Notes under the pieces: generated by a model | Database searches by the model: none | The model's input: the letters and a program-made list of their open reading frames with translations, nothing else | What the model was told of the DNA's origin: nothing | From: Burkholderia sp. FERM BP-3421 | GTDB lineage: Bacteria > Pseudomonadota > Gammaproteobacteria > Burkholderiales > Burkholderiaceae | Assembly (NCBI RefSeq): GCF_028657905.1 | Contig: NZ_CP117782.1 | Location: forward strand, 310,001-374,000 | Length of the DNA stretch: 64,000 nt | Reading direction: 5' to 3' | Made by a program: the position numbers and the translations under genes | Part shown: positions 19,823 to 28,433 of the stretch, piece after piece | Layout: every line of letters begins with the position of its first letter | How positions within the stretch are numbered: the first letter of the stretch is position 1

Positions 19823-20716
19823 ATGAATTTTGCGCTGATCCTTTTTGTGCTCGTCGTTTTGACGGGCATCGCGTGGGTGCTGGACAAGCTGGTGTTCCTG
19901 CCGCAGCGGCGTCGGGCGGCGGATGCGGCGGTCGAGGAGTTCGATCGCCAGCAGGCGCGCGTCGGCGAGCGCTTCGCCGACGAGAACGCGCCGCAGACGC
20001 GTGCGCGGCTGCGCGACGACAAGCTGCGCCAGCCGTGGTGGCTCGAGTACACGGCGAGCTTCTTCCCGGTGATCCTCGTCGTGTTCGTGGTTCGTTCGTT
20101 CATCGTCGAGCCGTTCAAGATTCCGTCGGGCTCGATGGTGCCGACGCTGCTGGTCGGCGATTTCATCCTCGTCAACAAGTACGACTACGGGCTGCGGCTG
20201 CCTGTCGTCAATACCAAGATCACGGCGGGGCGGCCGCTCGAACGCGGCGATGTGGTGGTGTTCCGCTACCCGAAGGATGAGTCGGTCGACTACATCAAGC
20301 GCGTGATCGGCCTGCCGGGCGACACCGTCGCGTATCAGGACAAGCAGCTGACGATCAACGGTCAGCCGGTGCCCGAAACGCCGATGGCCGACTACTTCGA
20401 CGAAGAGCGCATGAACTACGCGAAGCAGTTCGAGGAAACGCTGGGCACCCGCAAGAACGCGATCTTGAACAATCCCGGCGTGCCGCCGTTCGTGATGGGC
20501 GCGTACGACTACCCATATCGCGACAACTGCGAATACAACAGCCGCGGCGTGATCTGCAAGGTGCCGCCGGGTCACTACTTCATGATGGGCGACAACCGCG
20601 ACAACAGCGCGGACAGCCGCTACTGGGGCTTCGTGCCCGACAAGAACATCGTCGGTCGCGCGTTCTTCATCTGGATGAATTTCAGCAACCTGAAACGCAT
20701 CGGCTCGTTCAACTGA
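19823..20716 (+). CDS. lepB: Signal peptidase I
   Basis: Inner-membrane leader peptidase, 297 aa. It has a first membrane helix (residues 3-22), a basic/acidic cytoplasmic loop and a second helix (about 78-93). The catalytic Ser104 follows in IPSGSMVPTL and the general base Lys159 in DYIKRVIGLPGD. The C-terminal GDNRDNSADSR box E is present. It lies upstream of rnc as in E. coli (lepA-lepB-rnc-era-recO-pdxJ-acpS). Confidence 0.97.
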   Translation: MNFALILFVLVVLTGIAWVLDKLVFLPQRRRAADAAVEEFDRQQARVGERFADENAPQTRARLRDDKLRQPWWLEYTASFFPVILVVFVVRSFIVEPFKIPSGSMVPTLLVGDFILVNKYDYGLRLPVVNTKITAGRPLERGDVVVFRYPKDESVDYIKRVIGLPGDTVAYQDKQLTINGQPVPETPMADYFDEERMNYAKQFEETLGTRKNAILNNPGVPPFVMGAYDYPYRDNCEYNSRGVICKVPPGHYFMMGDNRDNSADSRYWGFVPDKNIVGRAFFIWMNFSNLKRIGSFN

Positions 20717-20726
20717 GCAACGCGCC

Positions 20727-20760
20727 GTTCGGCAACACGTCGCACGACGTGTTGCCGAAC
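20727..20760 (+). promoter_or_regulatory. Perfect 16-bp hairpin in the rnc leader
   Basis: GTTCGGCAACACGTCG and CGACGTGTTGCCGAAC form a perfect 16-bp inverted repeat with a 2-nt central CA. It lies 97 bp upstream of rnc and 11 bp after lepB. It is not followed by a real T run (TACTTTAAG), so it is not a standard terminator. A long perfect duplex is a good RNase III substrate, and E. coli rnc is autoregulated by cleavage of a leader hairpin. Confidence 0.6.
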
Positions 20761-20856
20761 TACTTTAAGAACCCTCGGTAACACCGCTTCGTCACGCCTT
20801 TTCGTGCCCGGCCCCGTCCGTTCGACGGAGTTGGCGCCCGCGTTATACTCCTGCAC

Positions 20857-21963
20857 ATGCCCCTATCCCAGTTGGAAAGCCGGCTGCGCTACGAATTTCG
20901 CAATGCGGAATTGTTGCGCCAGGCTTTGACCCATCGCAGTCACAGTGCCACGCACAACGAACGGCTCGAGTTTCTCGGCGACTCCGTTCTCAATTGCGCG
21001 GTGGCCGCCCTTTTGTTCCAACGTTTCGGTAAGTTGGACGAAGGCGATTTGTCGCGCGTCCGGGCGAATCTCGTCAAACAGCAGTCGCTGTACGAAATCG
21101 CTCAGGCCCTTAATATTTCCGACGGGCTGCGCCTGGGCGAGGGCGAGTTGCGCAGCGGTGGGTTCCGGCGCCCCTCGATCCTCGCGGACGCATTCGAAGC
21201 CATCATCGGGGCGGTGTTCCTCGATGGCGGCTTCGAAGCCGCCCAAGGGGTGATCAAGCGCCTCTACATTCCGATCCTCGATCACATCGATCCGCGCACC
21301 CTCGGCAAGGACGCGAAGACGCTGCTGCAGGAATACCTGCAGGGTCACAAGATCGCGCTGCCGACCTATACCGTCGTGGCGACGCATGGTGCGGCGCACA
21401 ATCAGCAGTTCGAGGTCGAGTGCACGGTGCCGAAGCTCGACGTCAAGGTGTCCGGGTCCGGCGCGAGCCGGCGCGCGGCCGAGCAGGCCGCCGCGAAGAA
21501 GGCGCTCGACGAGGTGATGGCCGCCGCGCCGTTGCTCGGCGCGAAGCCGAAGCGCTCGAAGGGCGCGCGGGCCGCGAAGCATGCGGAACCGGAGATCGTG
21601 CCGGGCGTGAAGGGCGTGCAGGAAGCACTCGACCTGCGTGCGCCGGACCGCAAGGAACGTGCGCCGGCCCGCGCGGCGGGCGGCCCGGCCGAAGCCCGGC
21701 CCGCGGCGGAGCCGGTTGCGCCCGCCGGGCCGATCGCGGTGATCCGCGGCGCGCACGCCGAGCCGGCCGAGCGGTCCGCCCGCGCCGCCGACAAAACCGC
21801 CGCCGCCGACAAACCGGCGGAGAAAACCGACGCGGCGCCGCGCGCGGCGGCCGGCCTGGTCGACAAGCCGCCCCGTCCCCGTGACGCGACGCCCGCGCTG
21901 TCCTCCGAAGCCGAGCCCGGCATGGCGGCCGCCCCCGTGCGCGCTGCCGATGCCGGCCATTGA
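20857..21963 (+). CDS. rnc: Ribonuclease III with long C-terminal extension
   Basis: Double-strand-specific RNase, 368 aa against about 226 in E. coli. The catalytic domain holds the signature ERLEFLGDSVL near residues 32-42 and the downstream acidic residues in FEAIIGAVFLDGG. The dsRNA-binding domain spans roughly 155-225 (ASRRAAEQAAAKKAL). Beyond it are about 135 residues of low-complexity Ala/Pro/Arg/Glu/Lys sequence with no fold I recognise; such tails occur in Burkholderia RNase III. Confidence 0.95.
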   Translation: MPLSQLESRLRYEFRNAELLRQALTHRSHSATHNERLEFLGDSVLNCAVAALLFQRFGKLDEGDLSRVRANLVKQQSLYEIAQALNISDGLRLGEGELRSGGFRRPSILADAFEAIIGAVFLDGGFEAAQGVIKRLYIPILDHIDPRTLGKDAKTLLQEYLQGHKIALPTYTVVATHGAAHNQQFEVECTVPKLDVKVSGSGASRRAAEQAAAKKALDEVMAAAPLLGAKPKRSKGARAAKHAEPEIVPGVKGVQEALDLRAPDRKERAPARAAGGPAEARPAAEPVAPAGPIAVIRGAHAEPAERSARAADKTAAADKPAEKTDAAPRAAAGLVDKPPRPRDATPALSSEAEPGMAAAPVRAADAGH

Positions 21964-22026
21964 TCCCGAACACGATACCGGTCGCGCCCAACCCGCGCGC
22001 CGGTTCCGAACCCGCTGCATCCTGAT

Positions 22027-22926
22027 ATGAACGCTCCCGCTCCCACTGGTTTCCGCTGCGGCATGATCGCGATCGTCGGCCGGCCGAATGTCGGCAAGTC
22101 GACGCTGATGAACGCGCTGGTCGGCCAGAAAATCAGCATCACGTCGCGCAAGGCGCAGACGACCCGCCATCGCATCACCGGCATCCACACGCTCGACGAC
22201 GCGCAGTACATCTTCGTCGATACGCCGGGCTTCCAGACCCGCCACAGCACGGCGCTGAACCGCTCGCTGAATCGCGCGGTGACCTCGACGCTGACGTCGG
22301 TCGACGCGATCCTGTTCGTGATCGAAGCCGGCCGTTTCGGCCCGGACGACCAGCGGGTGCTCGACCTGATCCCGCCCGGCACGCCGACGCTGCTGATCGC
22401 AAACAAGCTCGACCGCGTGAATGACAAGGACACCCTGTATCCGTTCATGCAGCAGATGGGCGCGCTGCGCGAGTTTGCCGAGATCGTGCCGCTGTCCGCG
22501 ATGCGGCCGGAGGACATCCGCCGCTTGACGGACACGATCAAGCCGTACCTGCCCGAGGGCGAGCCGATCTACGGCGAGGACGACCTGACCGATCGCAGCT
22601 CCCGCTTCCTCGCGGCGGAAATCCTGCGCGAGAAGGTGTTCCGCTGGACCGGCGACGAATTGCCGTACACGAGCACCGTGGTGATCGACAAGTTCGAGGA
22701 GGAAGGGCGCCTGAAGCGCGTGTTCGCGACGATCCTGGTCGAGCGTGATTCGCACAAGGCGATGGTGATCGGCAAGAAGGGCGCGAAACTCAAGCAGATC
22801 AGCACCGAGGCGCGCATGGACATGGAGAAGCTGTTCGACGGTCCGGTGTATCTGGAAACCTTTGTCAAGGTGCGCAGCGGCTGGGCCGACAACGAAGCAG
22901 GGCTTCGCGCCTATGGGTACGAATGA
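22027..22926 (+). CDS. era: GTPase Era
   Basis: Essential 16S rRNA-binding GTPase for 30S maturation, 299 aa. G motifs are GRPNVGKST (residues ~18-26), DTPGF and NKLD. The C-terminal KH domain carries VIGKKGAKLKQI. It starts 63 bp after rnc; its last 14 bp overlap the chosen recO start. Confidence 0.97.
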   Translation: MNAPAPTGFRCGMIAIVGRPNVGKSTLMNALVGQKISITSRKAQTTRHRITGIHTLDDAQYIFVDTPGFQTRHSTALNRSLNRAVTSTLTSVDAILFVIEAGRFGPDDQRVLDLIPPGTPTLLIANKLDRVNDKDTLYPFMQQMGALREFAEIVPLSAMRPEDIRRLTDTIKPYLPEGEPIYGEDDLTDRSSRFLAAEILREKVFRWTGDELPYTSTVVIDKFEEEGRLKRVFATILVERDSHKAMVIGKKGAKLKQISTEARMDMEKLFDGPVYLETFVKVRSGWADNEAGLRAYGYE

Positions 22927-23752
22927 CGCGTGGATGATGCCCGCGGAGGGCGAGGCGGCTTCCGAGCCTGCCGCGCCCGCCGACGCGCCGCCGCCCGAGC
23001 CGCCCCGCAAGGCGCGCCGCGGCGGCGCGCGCACATCCGAGTTCCGGGTGGCCGAGCAGCCGGGCTTCGTGCTGCATAGCTACCCGTATCGCGAGACGAG
23101 CCTGATCATCGACGTGCTCACGCGCGACCACGGCCGCCTCGCGCTCGTCGCGAAAGGCGCGAAGCGCCCGCATTCGGCATTGCGCGGCGTGTTGCAGACC
23201 TTCCAGCCGCTTGCGCTGTCCTGGTCCGGCAAGTCCGAGCTGCGCACGCTGACGGGCGCGGAATGGGTGGGCGGCATGCTGCCGCTCGCCGGCGACGCGC
23301 TGCTGTGCGGTTTCTACGTGAACGAGCTGCTGGTCAAGTTCTGCGCGCGCGAGGATCCGCATCCGCCGCTGTTCAAGCACTACCTCGTCACGCTCACGCG
23401 GCTTGCGCATGGCGAAGCGCCGGTGCAGGTGCTGCGCTCGTTCGAGCGCGTGCTGCTGCGCGAGACCGGCTACGCGATGTCGCTCGGCCGCACGGTCGCG
23501 CGACGCGCGGTGCAGCCGGACGGCCGCTACGTGTTCGATCCGGAGCGCGGCGTGCGCGACGCCGACGACAGCGTGCCGTCGCATTGGCCGGTCGTGTCCG
23601 GGCAGACGTTGCTCGACATGGAGGAGGACGATTACCATCGGGCTCTGACCGTCGCGCAAAGCAAGACGCTGATGCGCTTCCTGCTGAACACCTACCTGGG
23701 CGGCACGCCGCTCGCCACGCGCCAGATCCTGATCGACCTGCAAAATCTATGA
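22913..23752 (+). CDS. recO: DNA repair protein RecO
   Basis: RecFOR-pathway mediator that loads RecA at gaps. 279 aa from ATG 22913. The OB-fold N-terminal domain begins near residue 45 (FVLHSYPYRETSLIIDVLTRDHG) after a proline/alanine-rich leader that is not part of the family fold. The C-terminal helical domain ends QILIDLQNL. It overlaps era by 14 bp and pdxJ by 4 bp. A GTG at 22862 could extend it, but the overlap with era would grow to 65 bp. Confidence 0.93.
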   Translation: MGTNDAWMMPAEGEAASEPAAPADAPPPEPPRKARRGGARTSEFRVAEQPGFVLHSYPYRETSLIIDVLTRDHGRLALVAKGAKRPHSALRGVLQTFQPLALSWSGKSELRTLTGAEWVGGMLPLAGDALLCGFYVNELLVKFCAREDPHPPLFKHYLVTLTRLAHGEAPVQVLRSFERVLLRETGYAMSLGRTVARRAVQPDGRYVFDPERGVRDADDSVPSHWPVVSGQTLLDMEEDDYHRALTVAQSKTLMRFLLNTYLGGTPLATRQILIDLQNL

Positions 23753-24522
23753 GCTTCTTTCTCACCACGCCCACCGCCATCGACCTCGGCGTCAACATCG
23801 ACCACGTCGCCACGCTGCGCAACGCGCGCGGCACCGCCTATCCCGATCCGATCCGCGCCGCGCTGGCCGCCGAAGCCGCCGGCGCGGACGCGATCACGCT
23901 GCATCTGCGCGAAGACCGCCGCCACATCGTCGACGCCGACGTGCGCACGCTGCGGCCGCTCTTGACGACGCGCATGAACCTCGAATGCGCGGTGACGACG
24001 GAGATGCTCGACATCGCCTGCGAGATCCGTCCGCACGATGCCTGCCTCGTTCCGGAGAAGCGCGAGGAGCTGACCACCGAGGGCGGGCTCGACGTCGCGG
24101 GCCGCTTCGAAGCGGTGCGCGCCGCGTGCCGGCAGCTCGCGGATGCGGGCGTGCGGGTGTCGCTGTTCATCGATCCGGACGAAACCCAGATCCGCGCCGC
24201 GCACGAGGCGGGCGCGCCGGTCGTCGAACTGCACACGGGCCGCTACGCGGATGCGCACGATGAGGCGGAGCAGCAGCGCGAATACGAGCGGATCGCCGCC
24301 GGCGTGGAGGCGGGCGCACGGCTCGGCCTGAAGGTCAACGCGGGCCACGGCCTGCATTACACGAACGTACAGCCGATCGCGGCGATCGACGGCATCGTCG
24401 AATTGAACATCGGCCATGCGATCGTCGCGCACGCGATCTTCGTCGGTTGGGACAACGCGGTGCGCGAGATGAAGGCGATCATGGTCGCCGCGCGCGTCGC
24501 GGCGCTGCACGGCGCGCGCTGA
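23749..24522 (+). CDS. pdxJ: Pyridoxine 5'-phosphate synthase
   Basis: Condenses 1-deoxyxylulose-5-phosphate with 3-amino-2-oxopropyl phosphate in vitamin B6 synthesis, 257 aa. Family marks are LGVNIDHVATLRNARG, ITLHLREDRRHI, VPEKREELTTEGG and NAGHGLHYTNV. The ATG overlaps the recO stop (ATGA), and acpS starts 6 bp downstream. Confidence 0.96.
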   Translation: MSFFLTTPTAIDLGVNIDHVATLRNARGTAYPDPIRAALAAEAAGADAITLHLREDRRHIVDADVRTLRPLLTTRMNLECAVTTEMLDIACEIRPHDACLVPEKREELTTEGGLDVAGRFEAVRAACRQLADAGVRVSLFIDPDETQIRAAHEAGAPVVELHTGRYADAHDEAEQQREYERIAAGVEAGARLGLKVNAGHGLHYTNVQPIAAIDGIVELNIGHAIVAHAIFVGWDNAVREMKAIMVAARVAALHGAR

Positions 24523-24528
24523 ACGCCG

Positions 24529-24951
24529 ATGGCGATCTACGGCATCGGCACCGACGTCGTCCAGGTGAGCCGCATCGCGGCCGTGCTCGAACGCACGGGC
24601 GGGCGGTTCGCCGAGAAGGTGCTCGGTCCGGACGAGCTGCGCGTGTTCCAGGCGCGGCGCGCGCGCTCCGAAGTGCGCGGCATCGCGTTCCTCGCGACCC
24701 GTTTCTCCGCGAAAGAGGCGTTCTCGAAGGCGATCGGCCTCGGGATGCGCTGGCCCATGACGTGGCGCGCGCTGCAGGTGCTCAACGAGCCGAGCGGGCA
24801 GCCCTTCGTGGTCGCGTCGGGCGAGCTGGCGGCCTGGCTCGGCGCGCGCGGCATCACGGCGCGCGTCACCGTCAGCGACGAGCGCGACTACGCGGTCTCG
24901 TTCGTGGTCGCCGAGACGCCCGACCCGGCCGCCGGCCGCGACGCCGCCTGA
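24529..24951 (+). CDS. acpS: Holo-[acyl-carrier-protein] synthase
   Basis: Transfers 4'-phosphopantetheine from CoA to Ser37 of ACP. 140 aa with the metal-binding IGTDVVQVSRIA near the N terminus and the second signature RFSAKEAFSKAIG near residue 61. It belongs to the conserved pdxJ-acpS pair. Its substrate, acpP, is in the fab operon of this same window. Confidence 0.95.
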   Translation: MAIYGIGTDVVQVSRIAAVLERTGGRFAEKVLGPDELRVFQARRARSEVRGIAFLATRFSAKEAFSKAIGLGMRWPMTWRALQVLNEPSGQPFVVASGELAAWLGARGITARVTVSDERDYAVSFVVAETPDPAAGRDAA

Positions 24952-24976
24952 TTTCTTACCGAAGGATCCTGATTCG

Positions 24977-26005
24977 ATGAAACTGACTCCCGGCCCGGTG
25001 ATGCTCGACGTCGTCGGCACCGCGCTGACCCGTGACGATGCGCGCCGTCTCGCGCACCCGCAGACGGGCGGCGTGATTCTGTTCGCCCGCCACTTCCAGG
25101 ACCGCGCGCAGCTGGTCGCGCTGACCGAGGCGATCCGCGCGGTGCGCGAGGACATCCTGATTGCGGTCGATCACGAGGGCGGCCGCGTGCAGCGCTTCCG
25201 CACCGACGGCTTCACGGTGCTGCCCGCGATGCGCCGCCTGGGCGAGCTGTGGGACCGTGACGTACTGCGCGCGACCGAGGCGGCGACGGCCGTCGGCTAC
25301 GTGCTCGCGGCCGAACTGCGCGCGTGCGGCATCGACATGAGCTTCACGCCGGTGCTCGATCTCGACTACGGCCACTCGAAGGTGATCGGCGATCGCGCGT
25401 TCCACAGCGATCCGCGCGTCGTCGCGCTGCTCGCGAAGAGTCTCAATCACGGGCTGGCGCTCGCGGGCATGGCCAACTGCGGCAAGCATTTCCCCGGCCA
25501 CGGCTTCGCGGAGGCGGATTCGCACGTCGCGCTGCCGACCGACGACCGGCCGCTCGACGCGATCCTCACGGCCGACGTCGCGCCTTACGACTGGCTCGGC
25601 CTGTCGCTCGCGGCGGTGATCCCGGCCCATGTGATCTATACGCAGGTCGATGCGCGGCCCGCGGGCTTCTCGCGGATCTGGCTGCAGGACATCCTGCGCG
25701 GCCAGCTGGGTTTTGAAGGGGCGGTGTTCAGCGACGATCTGTCGATGGAGGCGGCGCGCGAGGGCGGGACGTTGACCGAGGCGGCCGAGGCGGCGCTCGC
25801 GGCCGGCTGCGACATGGTGCTCGTGTGCAACCAGCCCGAGGCGGCCGAGCAGGTGCTCAATGAATTGCGGACGATGCCCTCGCGCGAATCGAGCCGCCGC
25901 CTGAAGCGGCTGCGGCCGCGCGGCAAGGCGCTCAAGTGGGACAAGCTGATGCGCGAACCGGCCTACGTGCGCGCCCAGGCGCTGCTGCACACGCTGTTCG
26001 CCTGA
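24977..26005 (+). CDS. nagZ: Beta-N-acetylhexosaminidase NagZ
   Basis: Cytoplasmic glycoside hydrolase family 3 enzyme that removes GlcNAc from muropeptides during cell-wall recycling, so it also shapes AmpC induction. 342 aa. The family loop KHFPGHGFAEADSH carries the catalytic His and the nucleophilic Asp lies in FSDDLSMEAA. It ends the lepA-to-nagZ run and converges on the regulator gene 43 bp away. Confidence 0.94.
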   Translation: MKLTPGPVMLDVVGTALTRDDARRLAHPQTGGVILFARHFQDRAQLVALTEAIRAVREDILIAVDHEGGRVQRFRTDGFTVLPAMRRLGELWDRDVLRATEAATAVGYVLAAELRACGIDMSFTPVLDLDYGHSKVIGDRAFHSDPRVVALLAKSLNHGLALAGMANCGKHFPGHGFAEADSHVALPTDDRPLDAILTADVAPYDWLGLSLAAVIPAHVIYTQVDARPAGFSRIWLQDILRGQLGFEGAVFSDDLSMEAAREGGTLTEAAEAALAAGCDMVLVCNQPEAAEQVLNELRTMPSRESSRRLKRLRPRGKALKWDKLMREPAYVRAQALLHTLFA

Positions 26006-26048
26006 TCCGGCGCGGCGGGGCGGGCGCTCAGGCCCGGCCCGCCGTCGC

Positions 26049-27449
26049 TCAGTCTTCTTCCTTCATCCGCTGCAGCTTGTTGTAGAGCGTCTTCGGGCTG
26101 ATGCCGAGCAGTGTCGCGGCGCGGTGCCGGGTGCCGCCCACCGCGTCGAGCGTCGCGCGGATCAGCAGATCCTCGACGTCCGCGAGCGGGGTGCCGACCC
26201 GCACCTGCACGCTGCTGCCGTTCAGCGACGTGCCGGCCGTGAGGCTTGGCTCGCCCGCGTGCAGGGTGTCGATGAAATCGCCCGAGGCGTCGTACGCGAG
26301 CCGGACCCGCTCGTGCAGCTCCCGGACGTTGCCGGGCCAATCGTAGGCGCGGCATTCGCGCACGAAGCCCGGCGCGAGCCGCTTGTCGGTCGCACCAAGG
26401 CCCGCCGCGCGGGTCTCGCGGTTCAGATCGTCGACCAGCGCCTCGGCGATCTGGATCACGTCGTCGTCGCGCTCGCGCAGCGGCGGCAGGCCGACCGATG
26501 CGGCGTCGAGGCGCAGCCACAGATCCTCGCGCAGCGTCCCGTTCGCGACCGCCTCGCGGGCCGGGCGGCGCGTGGTCGTGATCAGCCGGAAATCGCTCGA
26601 AATCTCGCTGCTGCCGCCGATGCGCATGAAGTTCTGCGAGTCGAGCGTGCGCAGCAGCGCTTCCTGCAGGGCCAGCGGCAGCGCGGTGATCTCGTCGAGC
26701 AGCAGCGTGCCGCCGCTCGCTTGTTCGAACAGCCCCGGTTCGCGGCGCTCCGGGCCGGTGTAGCTGCCGCGCTCGCGGCCGAACAGCATGCCCTCGAGCG
26801 CGGTGCCGTCGGTTTCGAGATTGCGCGGCGACACGGCGGCCGCGCGGCAGTCGAACGTGATGAACGGTCCCTTGCGGCGCCGGCTCAGCTCGTGCAGCGT
26901 GCGCGCGGCGATCTCCTTGCCGGTGCCGGGCTCGCCCCAAAGCAGCACCGCGGTCTCGGTGCGCGCGTTGTGCTCGAGCATGTCGTACACGTGCTGGATC
27001 GCGTCGCTGCGCCCGACCAGCGCGCCGAACCGGCCGAGCCTGCGCAGCGTGGCGCGCAGCGACTGGACCTCGTCGATCAGCTCGTACGGCCGCGGAATCC
27101 GCGCGAGCAGGCTGCGCAGGCGCGGAATGTTGATCGGCTTCAGCAGATAGTCCCAGATGCCGTGCCGCAAGCCCTCGATCGCGCTCTCGACCGTCGCATT
27201 GCCGGTCAGCACGATCACCGGCAGCGATCCGTTCGGCTGCTGCTGCGGCAGGTTCTGCAGCAGGTCGAAGCCGCTGCCGTCGGGCAGGTTCAGGTCGACG
27301 AGCACCACGTCCGGGATCGAGCGGGCCAGCGCCGTCCGGGCTTCGGCGAGCGAGGTCGCGGTATCGACGGAAAATCCGTCCGCGCCGAGCAGCGCGGTGA
27401 GCCCGGACAGGCTATTGGGATCGTCTTCGACAATCAGGGCGTGTGGCAT
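26049..27449 (-). CDS. Atypical NtrC-family response regulator lacking GAFTGA
   Basis: 466-aa regulator. The receiver domain spans residues 1-120, with the acidic pocket EDD (8-10) and the phosphoacceptor Asp52 in VDLNLPDG. The AAA+ domain has Walker A GEPGTGKE (172-179) and Walker B GGTLLLDEI (246-254). A C-terminal Fis-type helix-turn-helix follows (RAATLLGISPKTLYNKL). The loop that normally reads GAFTGA and touches sigma-54 is GSYTGP (228-233). It may therefore act without sigma-54, as some NtrC-like proteins do. No histidine kinase is adjacent. Confidence 0.88.
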   Translation of the reverse strand: MPHALIVEDDPNSLSGLTALLGADGFSVDTATSLAEARTALARSIPDVVLVDLNLPDGSGFDLLQNLPQQQPNGSLPVIVLTGNATVESAIEGLRHGIWDYLLKPINIPRLRSLLARIPRPYELIDEVQSLRATLRRLGRFGALVGRSDAIQHVYDMLEHNARTETAVLLWGEPGTGKEIAARTLHELSRRRKGPFITFDCRAAAVSPRNLETDGTALEGMLFGRERGSYTGPERREPGLFEQASGGTLLLDEITALPLALQEALLRTLDSQNFMRIGGSSEISSDFRLITTTRRPAREAVANGTLREDLWLRLDAASVGLPPLRERDDDVIQIAEALVDDLNRETRAAGLGATDKRLAPGFVRECRAYDWPGNVRELHERVRLAYDASGDFIDTLHAGEPSLTAGTSLNGSSVQVRVGTPLADVEDLLIRATLDAVGGTRHRAATLLGISPKTLYNKLQRMKEED

Positions 27450-27651
27450 GGTGTACGCGAATATTCAAATGGGCGGGCAGCGTGCGGCAGCCTCATTTTG
27501 AGATTAGAAATGGATTTTATGCCGCGCCGCGCTTTTAGCGTACGGTATTTGTCAGCCGATATAAAACGGTTACCGAAGATACAAATTGGATATCTTTGAT
27601 TTGCCTTACAGCGCGCATTTCGTGCTGGGTGTCCGGGGGCTGTCCGCCAAC

Positions 27652-27675
27652 GAAAAAGCGCCCCGGAGGGCGCTT
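27652..27675 (-). terminator. Rho-independent terminator of efp
   Basis: Read on the minus strand, AAGCGCCC and GGGCGCTT flank a 4-nt loop and are followed by a run of T (TTTTT). It lies 32 bp after the efp stop. Confidence 0.8.
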
Positions 27676-27706
27676 GATTCGGCGTGCTTCGCAAGGGGCG
27701 CTTCGC

Positions 27707-28264
27707 TTACGCGCGGCTGCGATACTCGTTGGTACGCGTGTCGATTTCGATCTTGTCGCCGGTGTTGCAGAACAGCGGCACTTGCAGCTCGTAGCCGGTC
27801 GAGATCTTCGCGTTCTTCAGCACCTTGCCCGACGACGTGTCGCCCTTGACGGCCGGTTCCGTGTAGGTGATTTCGCGGACCAGGACCGTCGGCAGTTCGA
27901 CCGAGATCGCCTTCTCGTTGTAGAACACGACTTCGCAGGCCATGCCGTCTTCGAGGTAGTTGAGCGCGTCGCCCATCATTTCCGCCTCGACTTCATACTG
28001 GTTGTAGTCGGCGTCCATGAACACGTACATCGGATCGGCGAAGTACGAATACGACACTTCCTTGCGCTCCAGCACGACGACGTCGAACTTGTCGTCGGCC
28101 TTGTAGACCGATTCCTGGCCCGCGCCCGTCAGCAGGTTCTTCATCTTCATCTTCACGACGGCGGAGTTGCGGCCCGACTTGTTGTATTCGGCCTTCGAGA
28201 TCACCATCGCTTCGCTGCCGATCATCACGACGTTGCCTACGCGGAGTTCCTGTGCGGTTTTCAT
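27707..28264 (-). CDS. efp: Elongation factor P, arginine-32 type
   Basis: Relieves ribosome stalling at polyproline motifs. 185 aa from ATG 28264 (MKTAQELRVGNVVMIG); an adjacent ATG at 28267 would add one Met. The loop that reaches the peptidyl-transferase centre carries Arg32 (NKSGRNSA), not the Lys modified by EpmA/EpmB. This is the form rhamnosylated by EarP, whose gene lies directly upstream on the same strand. Three OB-like domains are present in the usual order. Confidence 0.97.
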   Translation of the reverse strand: MKTAQELRVGNVVMIGSEAMVISKAEYNKSGRNSAVVKMKMKNLLTGAGQESVYKADDKFDVVVLERKEVSYSYFADPMYVFMDADYNQYEVEAEMMGDALNYLEDGMACEVVFYNEKAISVELPTVLVREITYTEPAVKGDTSSGKVLKNAKISTGYELQVPLFCNTGDKIEIDTRTNEYRSRA

Positions 28265-28433
28265 CATAAAACTGTCCTGTACGAAAAAATTGCCCGGGCG
28301 TTGCGCAACGGCGGACGCCGCAAGCGGGTTCATTCCGGCGGGTCGCGCGGGGGCCGTTCCGGCCGGGCCGCGCGCTGCGGGCCACGGACGCCGAAAACGT
28401 ACGCGCTTGCGCAGTCTGCCGTTGGATAACCGC

